Position numbers and translations under genes: made by a program
Origin: Sciurus carolinensis
Lineage: Eukaryota; Chordata; Mammalia; Rodentia; Sciuridae
NCBI RefSeq assembly: GCF_902686445.1
Contig: NW_025920104.1
Coordinates: forward strand, 6,944,001 to 7,008,000
Direction: 5' to 3'
Length of the DNA: 64,000 bases
Notes under the pieces: generated by a model
Seen by the model: only the letters and a program-made list of their open reading frames with translations
Databases searched by the model: none
What the model was told of the DNA's origin: nothing
Shown here: piece by piece, positions 37,001 through 46,859 of the stretch
How positions within the stretch are numbered: the stretch's first letter is position 1
How the letters are laid out: every line of letters begins with the position of its first letter

Positions 37001-37911
37001 AAATAAATCTTCCTCTAAGTACCGCTTTCATAGTGTCCCAGAGATTTTGATACGATGTTTCTTTGTTCTCGTTTACCTCTAAGAATTTTTTAATTTCCTT
37101 CCTAATATCTTCTGTTATCCATTCCTCATATAATAGCATATTGTTTAATCTCCAGGTGTTGGAGTAATTTCTGTTTTTTGCTCTTTCATTTATTTCTAGT
37201 TTCAATCCATTATGGTCTGATAAAATACAAGGAAGTGTCTCTATCTTCTTGTATTTGCTAACATTAGCTTTGTGGCATAATATATGGTCTATTTTAGAGA
37301 AGGATCCATGTGCTGCTGAGAAGAAAGTGTATTCACTCTTCGTTGGATGGTATATTCTATAAATGTCTGTTAAGTCTAAATTATTGATTGTGTTATTGAG
37401 ATCTATGGTTTCTTTGTTCAATTTTTGTTTGGAAGATCTGTCCAGTGGTGAGAGAGGCATGTTAAATTACCTAGTATTATTGTATTGTGGTCTATTTGGT
37501 TTCTGAAATTGAGAAGGATTTGTTTGACATACATGGGTGAGCCACTGTTTGGGGCATAGATATTTATGATTGTTATGTCTTGCTGATTTATGGTTCCCTT
37601 AAGCATTATGAAATGTCCTTCTTTATCACTTCTGATTAACTTTTTGGCTTGAAGTCCACTTTATCTGAGATGAGGATGGATACCCCAGCTTTTTTGCTGG
37701 GTCCATGTGCATGGTAAGTTTTTTCCCATCCTTTCACCTTTAGTCTATGGGTATCTCTTTCTAAGAGATGAGTCTCTTGCAGGCAACATATTGTTGGATC
37801 TTTCTTTTTTATCCAATCTGCCAGTCTATGTCTTTTGATTGATGAATTCAGGCCGTTAATATTCAGGGTTATTATTGAGATATGATTTGTATTCCCGGTC
37901 GTTTGACTCAT
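34081..37911 (-). pseudogene. L1 ORF2, endonuclease / reverse transcriptase, frameshifted
   Basis: About 3.83 kb, the length of a normal ORF2 of about 1,275 codons, but read in four pieces: 37911-37636, 37606-37418, 37460-34677 and 34680-34081. The first break (about 37640) fits a 2-bp insertion in the endonuclease domain. The second (about 37465) falls in the conserved GDFN endonuclease motif and fits a 1-bp loss. The third (about 34730) fits loss of one A from a run of six. The reverse-transcriptase catalytic box FADD (35793-35804) is intact. The C-terminal Cys-rich segment ([18 protein letters not shown]) is also present. The protein would nick target DNA and prime reverse transcription on it; this copy cannot make it whole. 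Confidence 0.92.
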
Positions 37912-37970
37912 TTATTCATTTATTTGCTTATTTTTGACACAACTTGGTTCCTCTTTATTTGAGAGTTCCT

Positions 37971-38984
37971 TTAGGATATCTCCTCCCTTTGCTGATTTGC
38001 TTCTTTGTTTTTCATATCTTCTTCATGGAATATTTTGCTGAGAATGTTCTGTAATGCTGGCTTTCTTTTTGTATATTCTTTTAGCTTTTGTTTATCATGG
38101 AAGGATTTTATTTCGTCGTCAAATCTGAAGGTAAGTTTTGTTGGGTATAAGATTCTTGGTTGGCATCCATTTTCTTTTAGGGCTTGAAAAATGTTATTCC
38201 AGGCCCTTCTAGCTTTTAGGGTCTGGATTGAAAAATCTGCTGATATCCGTATTGGCTTCCCCCTGAATGTAATTTGGTTCTTTTCTCTCACAGCCTTTAA
38301 GATTCTGTCTTTATTTTGTATGTTAGGTATTTTCATTATAATGTGCCTTGGTGTGGGTCTGTTGTAATTTTGTGTATTTGGAGTCCTGTAAGCCTCTTGA
38401 ACTTGATTTTCCATTTCGTTCTTCAGATTTGGGAAATTTTCTGAAATTATCTCATTGAATAGGTTGTTCATTCCTTTGGTTTGTTTCTCTAAGCCTTCCT
38501 CAATCCCAATAATTCTCAAATTTGGCCTTTTCATGATATCCCATAGTTCTTGGAGATTCTGTTCATGATTTCTTACCATCTTCTCTATTTGTTCGACTTT
38601 GTTTTCGAGGTTAAATATTTTGTCTTCAATATCTGAGGTTCTGTCTTCCAGGTGTTCTATCCTATTGGTTGTGCTTTCTATGGAGTTATTAATTTGGTTT
38701 ATTGTTTCCTTCATTTCAAGGATTTCTGTTTGGTTTTTTTTCAATATCTCTAACTCTTTATTGAAATGGTCTTTTGCTTCCTGTATTTGCTCTTTTAACT
38801 GTCTATTGGTGCGTTCATTCAATGCCTGCATTTGCTCTTTCATTTCATCGTTTGCTTCCCTTATCATGTTGATTATGTACATTCTGAACTCCCTTTCTGA
38901 CATTTCTTCTGCCATGCTGTCATTGGATTTTATTGATATAACATCCAGATTTGTTTGAGGCATTTTCTTCCCTTGTTTTCTCAT
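37971..38984 (-). CDS. L1 ORF1 protein, intact
   Basis: 337 codons without interruption. ORF1p is the RNA-binding, trimer-forming chaperone that coats L1 RNA in the cytoplasm. A long heptad-rich coiled coil occupies roughly residues 45-150, followed by an RRM-type fold (around 'RPNLRIIGIEEG') and a C-terminal domain ('RPTPRHIIMKIPNIQNKDRILKA' block, 'ISADFS', 'ALKENGCQPRILYPTKLTF'). The length is usual for the family. The start is the first ATG after the 5' UTR; an internal ATG at codon 8 is an alternative. It could still act on other RNAs if transcribed. Confidence 0.92.
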   Translation of the reverse strand: MRKQGKKMPQTNLDVISIKSNDSMAEEMSEREFRMYIINMIREANDEMKEQMQALNERTNRQLKEQIQEAKDHFNKELEILKKNQTEILEMKETINQINNSIESTTNRIEHLEDRTSDIEDKIFNLENKVEQIEKMVRNHEQNLQELWDIMKRPNLRIIGIEEGLEKQTKGMNNLFNEIISENFPNLKNEMENQVQEAYRTPNTQNYNRPTPRHIIMKIPNIQNKDRILKAVREKNQITFRGKPIRISADFSIQTLKARRAWNNIFQALKENGCQPRILYPTKLTFRFDDEIKSFHDKQKLKEYTKRKPALQNILSKIFHEEDMKNKEANQQREEIS

Positions 38985-40459
38985 ATTGTTCAGGTATCAG
39001 TGGACTGCAGAGATGTTGCAGATTTCCTCTATTGACTTATAATGTCCCTGAAGATTGCTAGTGTATCCCCTCTTATCCTTCAGTAGCCTGAAGTCTTAGA
39101 GGAAGTTGATACTTCGGTGTTCCCCTAGGTAGCTGCCTCTCTAGGGGTGGTGGTCTTCAGGTGGGGTATATTCCCTGCTAGAGGGCAGAGGTGCCTCTGC
39201 TTGTTGACCAATGGTCATCCAAAGGGGAACTAGACTGCAGGCTGAGGCAATGCCTGTTTGGGCCTGTGTCTCTGGTTTACCGTCTTTTTGGGAAAACCTC
39301 ACTCGGCGGGGAAGACCCACCCAGTGGGGAGGTCTCACTAGTCCGTTCCCCTCCTAGAGGTTCCCCTCAGTCCACAACTACCTGCCTGGGCAGGGCAGCC
39401 TTCCCAAACAATGTTTCCAGGGGCCTGGACCTACCTCCTGGGCTTGGGAGCCCTGCCCTTTGCAGACGAGTCTCCTTAGGTGGCCCCTCCTCAGAGAAGT
39501 TGCCCGAAGTCCTGGAACCTTCGCTCCACCCCTCAGCTGGTCTCTGTGTAGCTCTCCTGGGCCTGGGAGCCTCACCCTTCATAGACGAGTCTCCTTAGGT
39601 TGTCCCTTCTTAGAGAAGCTGCCCGAAGTCCTGGAACCTTCACTTCACCCCTCAGCTTGTCTCTGTGTAGTTCATTCAAGAAAAGGTGCCTAGGTCCCTG
39701 GACCAGACCTTGCTATGCACCTAATTGCCTGGCTATGCGACCCGCCCTCTGACCAGTCACTTGGAGCCTCTACATATGTTCCAAGCCCCAGTGACCCGTC
39801 GCTCGTCTCTTCCTCCAGGCAGTCACCCGGTGCTCTGTGTGGGCGCTTGGAGACCAAGCCACTCACTGCGTACCTCCACCTCCTCTGGGCCGTCCTCTCC
39901 CCGTTGCTCAGGCGGTTGCTGGATCCAAACAACTCGCCGCCCCACTCTTTCTCTGGCAGCCGCTGGAGCCCTGGCAGATCGCTTCAAAACCAAGCGGTGT
40001 GTCTCACAACCTCCTTCGCAAAGTTCCCCGCTTTCTGAGTTCACTGCTCCAGCGGGGGAGGTGTGTCTTGCCACCTGGGCAGGGCAATCTTCGCAGGCAA
40101 CGTTCCCAGGGGCCCGGACCTCCCTCCTGGGCTTGGGAGCCTCACCCTTTGCAGACGAGTCTCCTTAGGTTAGAGAATCTGCCCACGGTCCTGGAAACTT
40201 TCAATCCACCATTTTTCGCTCCACTTCGCTGTCCGTGTTTACCGCTCCGGCGGGGGAGGGGCGTCCCGCCGAGTCACTCTACTTCACAAAGTTCTCTGCG
40301 TTCCGGGGCTACTGCCCCATCCGGGACGCCTCCCCTATGGGAGAAACTCACCCGGCGGCTTTGAGTTGGTCCCAAGTCACAATCTCATCTTTTGAATCTT
40401 GAGTCCTGGAGCAACATGAAATGCAGTCGCCCTCTAGTCCGCCATCTTGCGCTCTTTTC
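38985..40459 (-). promoter_or_regulatory. L1 5' UTR / internal promoter
   Basis: About 1.47 kb, GC- and CpG-rich unlike its surroundings. A YY1-type site, CAAGATGGCG on the minus strand (40449-40440), lies about 10 bp inside the 5' end, as in L1 promoters where it sets the start. A 119-bp unit is tandemly duplicated at about 39440-39675, and a related piece occurs at about 40120-40205. ORFs read here on either strand are not genes. Confidence 0.85.
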
Positions 40460-40473
40460 CTTGACTTACTTTA

Positions 40474-40775
40474 AAAAATAATGATCAATCCATTTTCTAG
40501 CCTGAATAGAGTTCCCAAATAGGAAAGTTTGCTAGAGATTTTTCTATTTTACAGAGAGGTATTTCTGTCTCTGTGTGCCTCTCAATAAATAGGCTGTAAC
40601 ATATGGTATAAAATAGATCTGTGGCAGTTGTCTCCACCTAACTTACAAAACTCTAGTCATGAGCTGATTCATGTGAACACTTAGAGGAGGCAGAGTTTGC
40701 TGGCTGATCTCTGACACCATCCCAGGCTGCTTTCATCCTCTCAGTATTTACATTGCAATGTGTGTCCTCTATGGG
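40474..40775 (+). other. GAB-like gene intron 3; nothing recognised
   Basis: Unique AT-rich sequence right of the L1. Confidence 0.5.
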
Positions 40776-40779
40776 GTCT

Positions 40780-41235
40780 GACACAGAGAGGAAGCAAGCA
40801 GTGTGAGGGGCCTGTCTAAACCTGCTGGGTGCAGGAATGACTGGCCCAGAGTGAGGCAGTGTGAGGGGCATAGGACAACCTGCTGAGAACAGGGAAGAGT
40901 GATCCAGAGTGAGGAAGCAGCAGTGTGTGGGTCTTGTGTACACCTACTGGAGTGCAGGAAAGACTGAACCACAGTGAGAAGCAGGCAGGGTGCAAGGAAG
41001 GCAAACTGGCTAGGGTGCAAGGAAGATGAACACAGCTGAGCAAGCAGGCAGTGTGAGGGGCATGGTGAAAATTGCTGGCATGTAGAGATGACAGATACAC
41101 AGTGAACAGACATGCAGTATGAGCATTGTGCAGGCATCTGCTGGGGTGCATGGAAGACTGACCCACAGTGATCTAGCAGGCATGCACACAACTTCTGTGG
41201 TGCAGGGAAGACTGACCCAGCTGAGCCAAGGCACT
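40780..41235. repeat. Minisatellite, irregular unit of about 58-67 bp
   Basis: About seven diverged copies of a unit containing 'gcaggcagtgtgaggggcatggt', 'cctgctgg', 'gtgcaggaaagactgacc' and 'cacagtgag'. Copy starts (gtgtgagg-type) are seen at 40801, 40859, 40923 and 41051. The Cys- and Ser-rich minus ORF 41350-40769 is a translation of this repeat. Confidence 0.8.
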
Positions 41236-41239
41236 TAGG

Positions 41240-41656
41240 TTGGTGACAACTGAGGCAAACAGAGGTTGAGTGTCCAGATAGTAGTTCAGTGGAAACATCT
41301 AATGTGAAATTGTTATATTTTAACCATTTTTTAGTCATAGACACACACAATACCTTTATATTATTTGCTTATTTACTTTTATGTGATACTGAGGATCAAA
41401 CCCACTGCATCATACATACTAGGCAAGTACTCAATAACTGAACCACAATCCCAGTCTATACCTGGCATGTTTATATTCATGGGTTTGTAGTTGTATCCCA
41501 GGTTAAGAGAAGGTCACAGCTGGGAAATGTAGATCCCAGGTAGACTTCAGAGCTTCCAAGTCTCAGCTAACTTTTTCTACCCCAGTAGTCCATGGGGCTT
41601 CCACAACCCAAGCTTCCTTCCTTGCCCAGCATTTCCCTTCCCTTTTTCTCTTTCAG
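41240..41656 (+). other. GAB-like gene intron 3 end, with an ID SINE fragment
   Basis: 41385-41465 resembles an inverted ID SINE ('gaggatcaaacccactgcat', 'actgaaccacaatccc'). The rest runs into the pyrimidine-rich acceptor of the next exon. Confidence 0.5.
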
Positions 41657-42194
41657 GAGTGATAGCTTCTCTCAAGATGCAAGGAACTTGTTCCTTGTAA
41701 AGAGTGACATCACCATTCAGAAGTTTGCCCAGGGTTATCGTCCCAATATTTGCGGACTCCATGGTCAAGCCCAAGGCCTCTGTGTCCCATCTAAGCTATA
41801 CTGGCACAGCACAGGGTTTGGACATTGCAGCTGCAGCTTCTCCCAGCACATGACCTCCAAGAGTCACATCAGAGGCAGCCCCACATGCTCTGAGACAGAT
41901 AGTGATGATCCACACATCTTCATGGCAAATATAAAAACACCACTCTCAGTCTTCCAGATTCCAAGACATCTATGATGGATAAAAACCAAAGCACTGTGGT
42001 GGCAGCAACTCCAGGGAAAATAGCCATGGTTACCACCTACCATCCCCACAAATCAAGTCATGTAGAAACACCTCCACAAAGCTACCCTGCACAAGACCCT
42101 GTGGTGATGAAGAAGGGTATATCAGTATCTTTTTCTGACACTATACCCTGGCACAGAGACTTCTCTGCAGTTGACAGCAGCCACTGTCACCAAG
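41657..42194 (+). pseudogene. GAB4: GAB-family exon 4, one frameshift
   Basis: A strong acceptor (ttccctttttctctttcag, AG at 41655-41656) precedes 538 bp. Read in the phase left by exon 3, it begins RSDSFSQDARNLFLVKSD and continues through TIQKFAQG, HGQAQG and SETDSDD to TPLSVFQIPRHL, in the same order as GAB2. A stop follows at about 41970. The next frame then carries DKNQSTVVAATPGK to the donor, CAAG|gtcagt. The GRB2 SH3-binding stretch of GAB2 (PPPRPPKP) is replaced by TTYHPHKS, so the main partner site appears lost. About 20 residues before TPLS are absent relative to GAB2. It ends in phase 1. Confidence 0.82.
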
Positions 42195-43664
42195 GTCAGT
42201 GTTAACTCTATCTATGACCAGGAAAGAGGGAGGTAGCATAGAGCCCTCAGTTTGCTGTCTTTCATCACCCAGGTCCAAGGGAGATTTTGAACACCCTGTG
42301 GTCACAGATATATGAAATGCAGGCCTCTGCCATTCCAGCTGGTTCCTGGAGAAGTCCCTGCTCACTAAGGAATCTGAACCTTCCTGGTTAATGACAGTAC
42401 AGTATGTCAGACTTCAATGTGCCTCAAATTCTAGCTTTTTATTTGGTATAAATCAAACCAAAGAAGTCAAATTAAATCTACTTCAGTGCAAATTGCAGGA
42501 AAATGTATAGGTAATAACAGACTGGTAAAATAATAAGAATTTAAAGGTATTTTCTAAGGCATACTTGCATGTTTGTGGATGAAGTCTGAAATTCCATTTG
42601 AGGTCCTCCCTTTCACTGTCACTGGATTTCACTGAGTGCACTCCACCTCTGTTGTCACCTCTTCTGCTTGATACAGGAACATTTTCTGTCTCTCTCATTG
42701 GGACACCACCCCAGAACCTGCACAGCCTTTTTTATCCATCTGGCTGCTCAGGGTATTTGGACATGACATAGGTTCATCTCTTTTTCATGTAATGCCCAAG
42801 GTTAGGAGACTAACTCAGCATCCTTGGAGGCAGAGATGACTCAGACCAGAGTTCTGGCATCTGATTTAGGGCTCTGTGCTCATCCCCCTTGTCTGGAACT
42901 AAGATGTAGACATTTGTAAACATACGCCTGCCCTCCAAATCTCCCCTGCAGGTGAGAAGATAAATCCCACATATATAATCTAGTGCCAGCATTTTTATTG
43001 CTGGCACTAGAAAAGTCATCAAGTTGTTATTGCCCACAGTGCTGATCATGCTGGATGAACAGTACAGTAGCGTGAAAGGTGAGGTGAAAGAGAGATGGTA
43101 GAAGTCTTGATGCCACCTAGGGCAATGCCTGTGCTTTGGGGGGTTTTCCAAGCCCCTGTGCTGGGGAAGATGTGTCAGAATGAACTCTGTGCTGGAGGAT
43201 CAAGGCTTGTGTCCTCTGGAGGACTAGGAAGACCCAGAGTGACTGTGAAGGGCATGAGGAATGTCCAAGCAGGACCACCTTGTGTCACATGGGTCTGACT
43301 TCCTCTGTTACAGCTTTCTTCTCTGAGACCTGAAAACATTCCCTGAGGTGCACAGAGAGTGTAGGTCCCTTCACTCAGTCCAGGAACCTTGGAGACAGCT
43401 TTCACCATGTGAGTGGGTTTCAACTGGCTCTGCAGACACTTTGGACAGGTTTAAAGTAACACCCCAAGTGCTATCAGCACATCCCCAGTGATGGTAACTC
43501 CCTTGATGGATACTGCCTGGGCTCTTCTATCAGTTCAGACACCTGGGTCAATGCAGAGCCCCTAGTCTGGAAGAGGTTAATATGTTGAAGTATACTGGGT
43601 CACAAGTTCCCTGACTCAGCTGGTGGACAGAGCGGTTAAGACTGGGTGGTGGTCTTCCCTACAG
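42195..43664 (+). other. GAB-like gene intron 4; hairpin only
   Basis: No gene or SINE recognised. Contains a perfect 12-bp inverted repeat at 42979-43011. Confidence 0.5.
42979..43011. other. Perfect 12-bp inverted repeat, 9-nt loop
   Basis: TCTAGTGCCAGC, loop ATTTTTATT, GCTGGCACTAGA. No role is evident from context; it lies in an intron. Confidence 0.8.
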
Positions 43665-43789
43665 CAGGCTCATACACAGAGTCTTGACTAGAAGAAAAAT
43701 GGTAAAGCAAGGGCTGAAGCATGTAGGAGAAGATGGGCACTCAAATGCAAAAGCCCATGTCTGTGTGGAAGGCTCTGATGGCTACCAAG
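43665..43789 (+). pseudogene. GAB4: GAB-family exon 5, badly decayed (tentative)
   Basis: A good acceptor (ggtcttccctacag) and a plausible donor (CCAAG|gtatca) bound 125 bp. The phase fits both neighbours: in as phase 1, out as phase 0. The translation begins AGSYTES, where GAB2 has ASSCETY, but five stops interrupt it. The call depends on position and phase more than on sequence. Confidence 0.45.
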
Positions 43790-44353
43790 GTATCAGCAAT
43801 CAGACTGGTGGACTGAAAACTGTGAAATGCAGCTGAGAAGCATCTCAGATGTGTCTGGCTATGGACCCAGGGCTGAGCAGACAGCTGAACTGTTCACCTC
43901 CACTGCAGAGTGTAACCTGCACTGAAAGCTTCTGAGCATGCACCATGAACCTAGGCCCATTTTCCTGACCCAGGACTGCCCACATGATACTTCCCATAGT
44001 GAGCTCTGAGATGCTGAACTGGCATAGTGATGCTGGAGGCACATCCAGCCATTGAAGTTTGCAGTCAAGACTCTCCCTACCTATTAGACTTCTTGGGTGG
44101 TTGGACCAAGTTGCCAGGAGCATTTTACACCAGACTTGCCTCATATGATGTTCAAACCTAAGAAATCTGGATGAGGCCATCTTATTGCCTCTCTTCCCAT
44201 TCCTGCTTTTCCTTCCTGTCTGGTCTCTCCAGACTCCATAGTCATAGTGTGGCCAACACAGTTTTTGCTAACTTGACTTGAATACATGTTTTCATCCTTC
44301 ATCTTGTTTCTTGTGGTCAGTGATGGTTGTTTCCTTCCTTGTCCTCTCTTTAG

Positions 44354-44622
44354 GCAGCAGAAAGTGATGTGGGCCATCTGGATGAAGCTGGTTTTGAAGA
44401 TGAGTACAAGCCCAGGAGCACACTTCCCTCCATCCTGCAGGCCATGGAGAGAGCAGGGTGGAATGCACAGATTATCCATAACCCCAGGAACCCAGGGAGT
44501 CCTCACTTTGTCCCTCCTAGCTGTTCACCTGCAGCTCTTCTTTCACACAAAGACCTTATCAGAGGAAGCAAGATCAAGCCACTCACTGTTGACCATAGCC
44601 TGAAGCCAGATTGGCAAGGAAA
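44354..44622 (+). pseudogene. GAB4: GAB-family exon 6
   Basis: The acceptor (cctctctttag) is followed by an open phase-0 frame. It is recognisable by FEDEY, LQAMERAGWNAQ, SPHFVPPS, RGSKIKPL and SLKPD, in the same order as the GAB2 block that carries two YxxM sites for PI3-kinase p85. Both are gone: the first tyrosine is kept but reads YKPR, and the second tyrosine is replaced. The second GRB2-binding site (PxxxRxxKP) has lost its arginine. The donor is weak (AAA|gtgcac) and its place is a guess. The frame is open, but the lost motifs fit decay or a changed role. Confidence 0.78.
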
Positions 44623-44624
44623 GT

Positions 44625-45550
44625 GCACTCATTCCCTGTGCCATCTCTTGACAATATCCAGGCTGTGTTCACTTTATTAGTTATCAGATGGATCCTGGTC
44701 TTGGGGTTAAGTCAATGGGTAAATCATTGAAGGTCAGTCTTGTTTCTTATCTTTGAAATTAGGAAAGTGCCTGCCCCCAGGTTTGTGGAGAAGAGCCCCA
44801 GGTCTAGAACTGGGACACTGTAGGTGTTCACTGCAGTCAGATCTGGCCCTTATATGGGTCTGGAGGAAGGGCTCTGAGACCCAAATTTGCAATTCCCAGC
44901 ATTGTAGCCAAGGCCCAGTGACAGGGCTATAGTGAAGGAACAGAAGGAGCAGCACCAGCAGAAAGAGTCTTGAGTCTGGCTAACAGGTACACAGTCCCTG
45001 CATTTGGAACTCATGATACAGGGCCTGTGGAGCCTTGTCCCTCCAGAATGGACTACACAGCCTGCACAGGATCAGTGGGGAGTGGTACCAGTGACCACTT
45101 CAGGTGATGCCTCTTTAAGTATATTATAAAATCGTAAGCATGGCTAGAATAACCTGTGGTTAGACCGTGTCTCTCATTTTGGATCCTAGAAGTGTGGTTA
45201 CCATAGACAAAGTAGGAATTTCATATGTTTGGGAACATGAATAAAATAAGAGGCTGTGCCTGTTTTCCCCTCTGAAGAAAGAGTCACCAGGAAGGACTCC
45301 ATGAACAATCTGTGTGTCTGCGTTTATGTACTGTTGCTGTGTCAGGCCACTGAGTTTCTGCTCTTATTCCAGCAAAGCAGCCAGCCCTGAATTTCTGTGG
45401 CAGCATCCTTGGCAAGTCTTCCTCCCAGTCACCTAGGCCCATGTGAGCAACCATGATTGGAGGGTTGTGGGGAGAGAGAGATGACTGGGGTTTTTCTGAT
45501 CTGAGAGTCAGGAAGGTTTCACATGAATGACTGCTGCTGCTGTTGTCTCA
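44625..45550 (+). other. GAB-like gene intron 6; nothing recognised
   Basis: Unique sequence with no domain-bearing ORFs. Confidence 0.5.
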
Positions 45551-45553
45551 TAG

Positions 45554-45799
45554 GCCTCCTGACACTGTGTACAATGGTGTGTGAAGGGGGACAGATGCAT
45601 CCCAGATCAGGTCTTTCTCTGGGCATTGATTGAAGCTCAGGCCAGCTGGAGGTCAGAGCATGCTGCAGAAATGATTCCATCATTCTTTCACAGTAGCTGC
45701 ACTGAGGTCTCTAGTTCCTCTCAGGACATGTGCTTCACCCTGACACAGAGCATCACAAGCCTGTACTTGGGACACAGTGAGGGAATGCTTGTCCTTGCT
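45554..45799 (+). pseudogene. GAB4: GAB-family exon 7, frameshifted
   Basis: The acceptor (gttgtctcatag) is followed, in the phase left by exon 6, by KPPDTVYNGV and a stop. A shifted frame then carries SFFHSSCTEVSSSSQD and TQSITSLYLGHSE, in line with the GAB2 region around its Ser-rich stretch and TQSITSTDSGDSEENYVPM. The SHP2-binding tyrosine of that GAB2 block is not conserved. A plausible donor is GCT|gtgagc. Confidence 0.6.
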
Positions 45800-46405
45800 G
45801 TGAGCTCCCTTGGGCCCACTCCCAGATCCATGTGACTCTGTTCCCTTGCCTTTTCCCAGAATTCCCACCTCCTTTGAGATATAGTCTGGCTGCAAGTCCT
45901 CCCTGAGCACAGAACACCCTAATTCTCTATGGGGAAGTCATGCTTCCCAGGGAAGTCTCAAAGACTCCTGACTGTGGTGCATGTGGCAGGATCACAACAT
46001 TCACAGGGTGGTGCTGGAAACAGGGAGGCAGAGGGAGCAGTCCATAGTTTGTAATGGGAATGGGTAGAGCATGGGTGCTCCCTGAAATACTGACTTACAA
46101 GGCACAGCTACCCCATACCCCATCACAGCATAAAGGTTCCACCTGGGTCATTGCATGGGACTCCAGGAGATTCCTACATAGAGTGCAGGGGGTTCTGAGA
46201 GGCATCAAGACTTCTGCAGCTTGAGCACCCACTCCAGGCCACTGGTGGGGGTGTCCAGGGAGCCAAACTAGAGCAACCACATAAACCCTAAAGACCACGA
46301 CAAGAAACAACCTGCTGCTTTCCTGTCTTGAAGACAGCAGGTGAGAAGTAGTACTGGGACCATGACTGCACAGCTGTGCCACCATGGGCAAGTCATGGCA
46401 GCTCT

Positions 46406-46795
46406 CTAAACCAGACTCTCCATGTTCTGAACAATACTAGCAGCAGTATGGTCTGCTGCACAGACACACTGAAGGGCTGGTGGATGGACAGTACTTGTAC
46501 CACTGTGCTCACTGACTGCTTTGCCTCCTTGTGATAGCAGAAACTGGGGAAAGCATCTCCTGATCCCTGTCACACCAGCAGCCCAGACCCTGAGAAGAGT
46601 CCTGACAATGTGTAGTACAGGGCTCTTGACTTCCAGCAGAGCAACCACATTGCCCACCATAAGGTGCCTGGGGATCAGGGCTTCAGGGAAGTCAGTCTTC
46701 AGCTTCTTTCTCTGCATCAAAGCCTTGGAAGAGTCATCATGCTTTAGATGGGGTCCCCTTGAGGACACAGTGTCCCTCCCTCCACACAGCCTCAC
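46406..46795 (-). other. 129-codon ORF, unrecognised; possibly ANHX 3' end
   Basis: The frame on the minus strand is open and has a protein-like composition in its middle (LKTDFPEALIPRHLMVGN, VRTLLRVWAAGVTGIRRCF). It lies downstream of the ANHX-like exons on the same strand, so it could belong to the end of that gene. I do not recognise the sequence. A plus-strand ORF (46521-46808) overlaps it. Confidence 0.3.
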
Positions 46796-46859
46796 ACAGG
46801 AATGTTGAAGCCCAGGTAGCTCAGGGTTATGGAGTCAGTGACAGCTCAATCTCCAGGTT

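Larger units (their letters stand above)
32839..40473 (-). mobile_element. Full-length L1 with target duplication and 3' transduction
   Basis: The outer ends are a perfect 14-bp target duplication, CTTGACTTACTTTA, at 32839-32852 and 40460-40473. The minus-strand cut site reads TTTT|AAAG, close to the L1 endonuclease preference. In minus orientation the order is 5' UTR (40459-38985), ORF1, a 59-bp spacer, ORF2, 3' UTR with a G-rich tract (about 34070-33946), an internal A10 (33834-33825), then about 950 bp of non-L1 sequence ending in AATAAA and a terminal poly(A) (32870-32853). ORF1 is intact; ORF2 has three frameshifts, so the copy cannot move itself. Few differences from a working L1 plus an exact target duplication indicate a fairly recent insertion. 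Confidence 0.92.

Noticed and set aside
35211..39598. Plus-strand ORFs across the L1 (for example 38599-38958, 39191-39598)
   Set aside because: They are antisense to ORF1, ORF2 or the 5' UTR and hydrophobic only because AT-rich coding DNA is read backwards.
40769..41350. 193-codon Cys/Ser/Pro-rich minus ORF resembling a secreted repeat protein
   Set aside because: Its internal similarity follows the ~60-bp minisatellite, and the unit length is irregular and not kept in frame.
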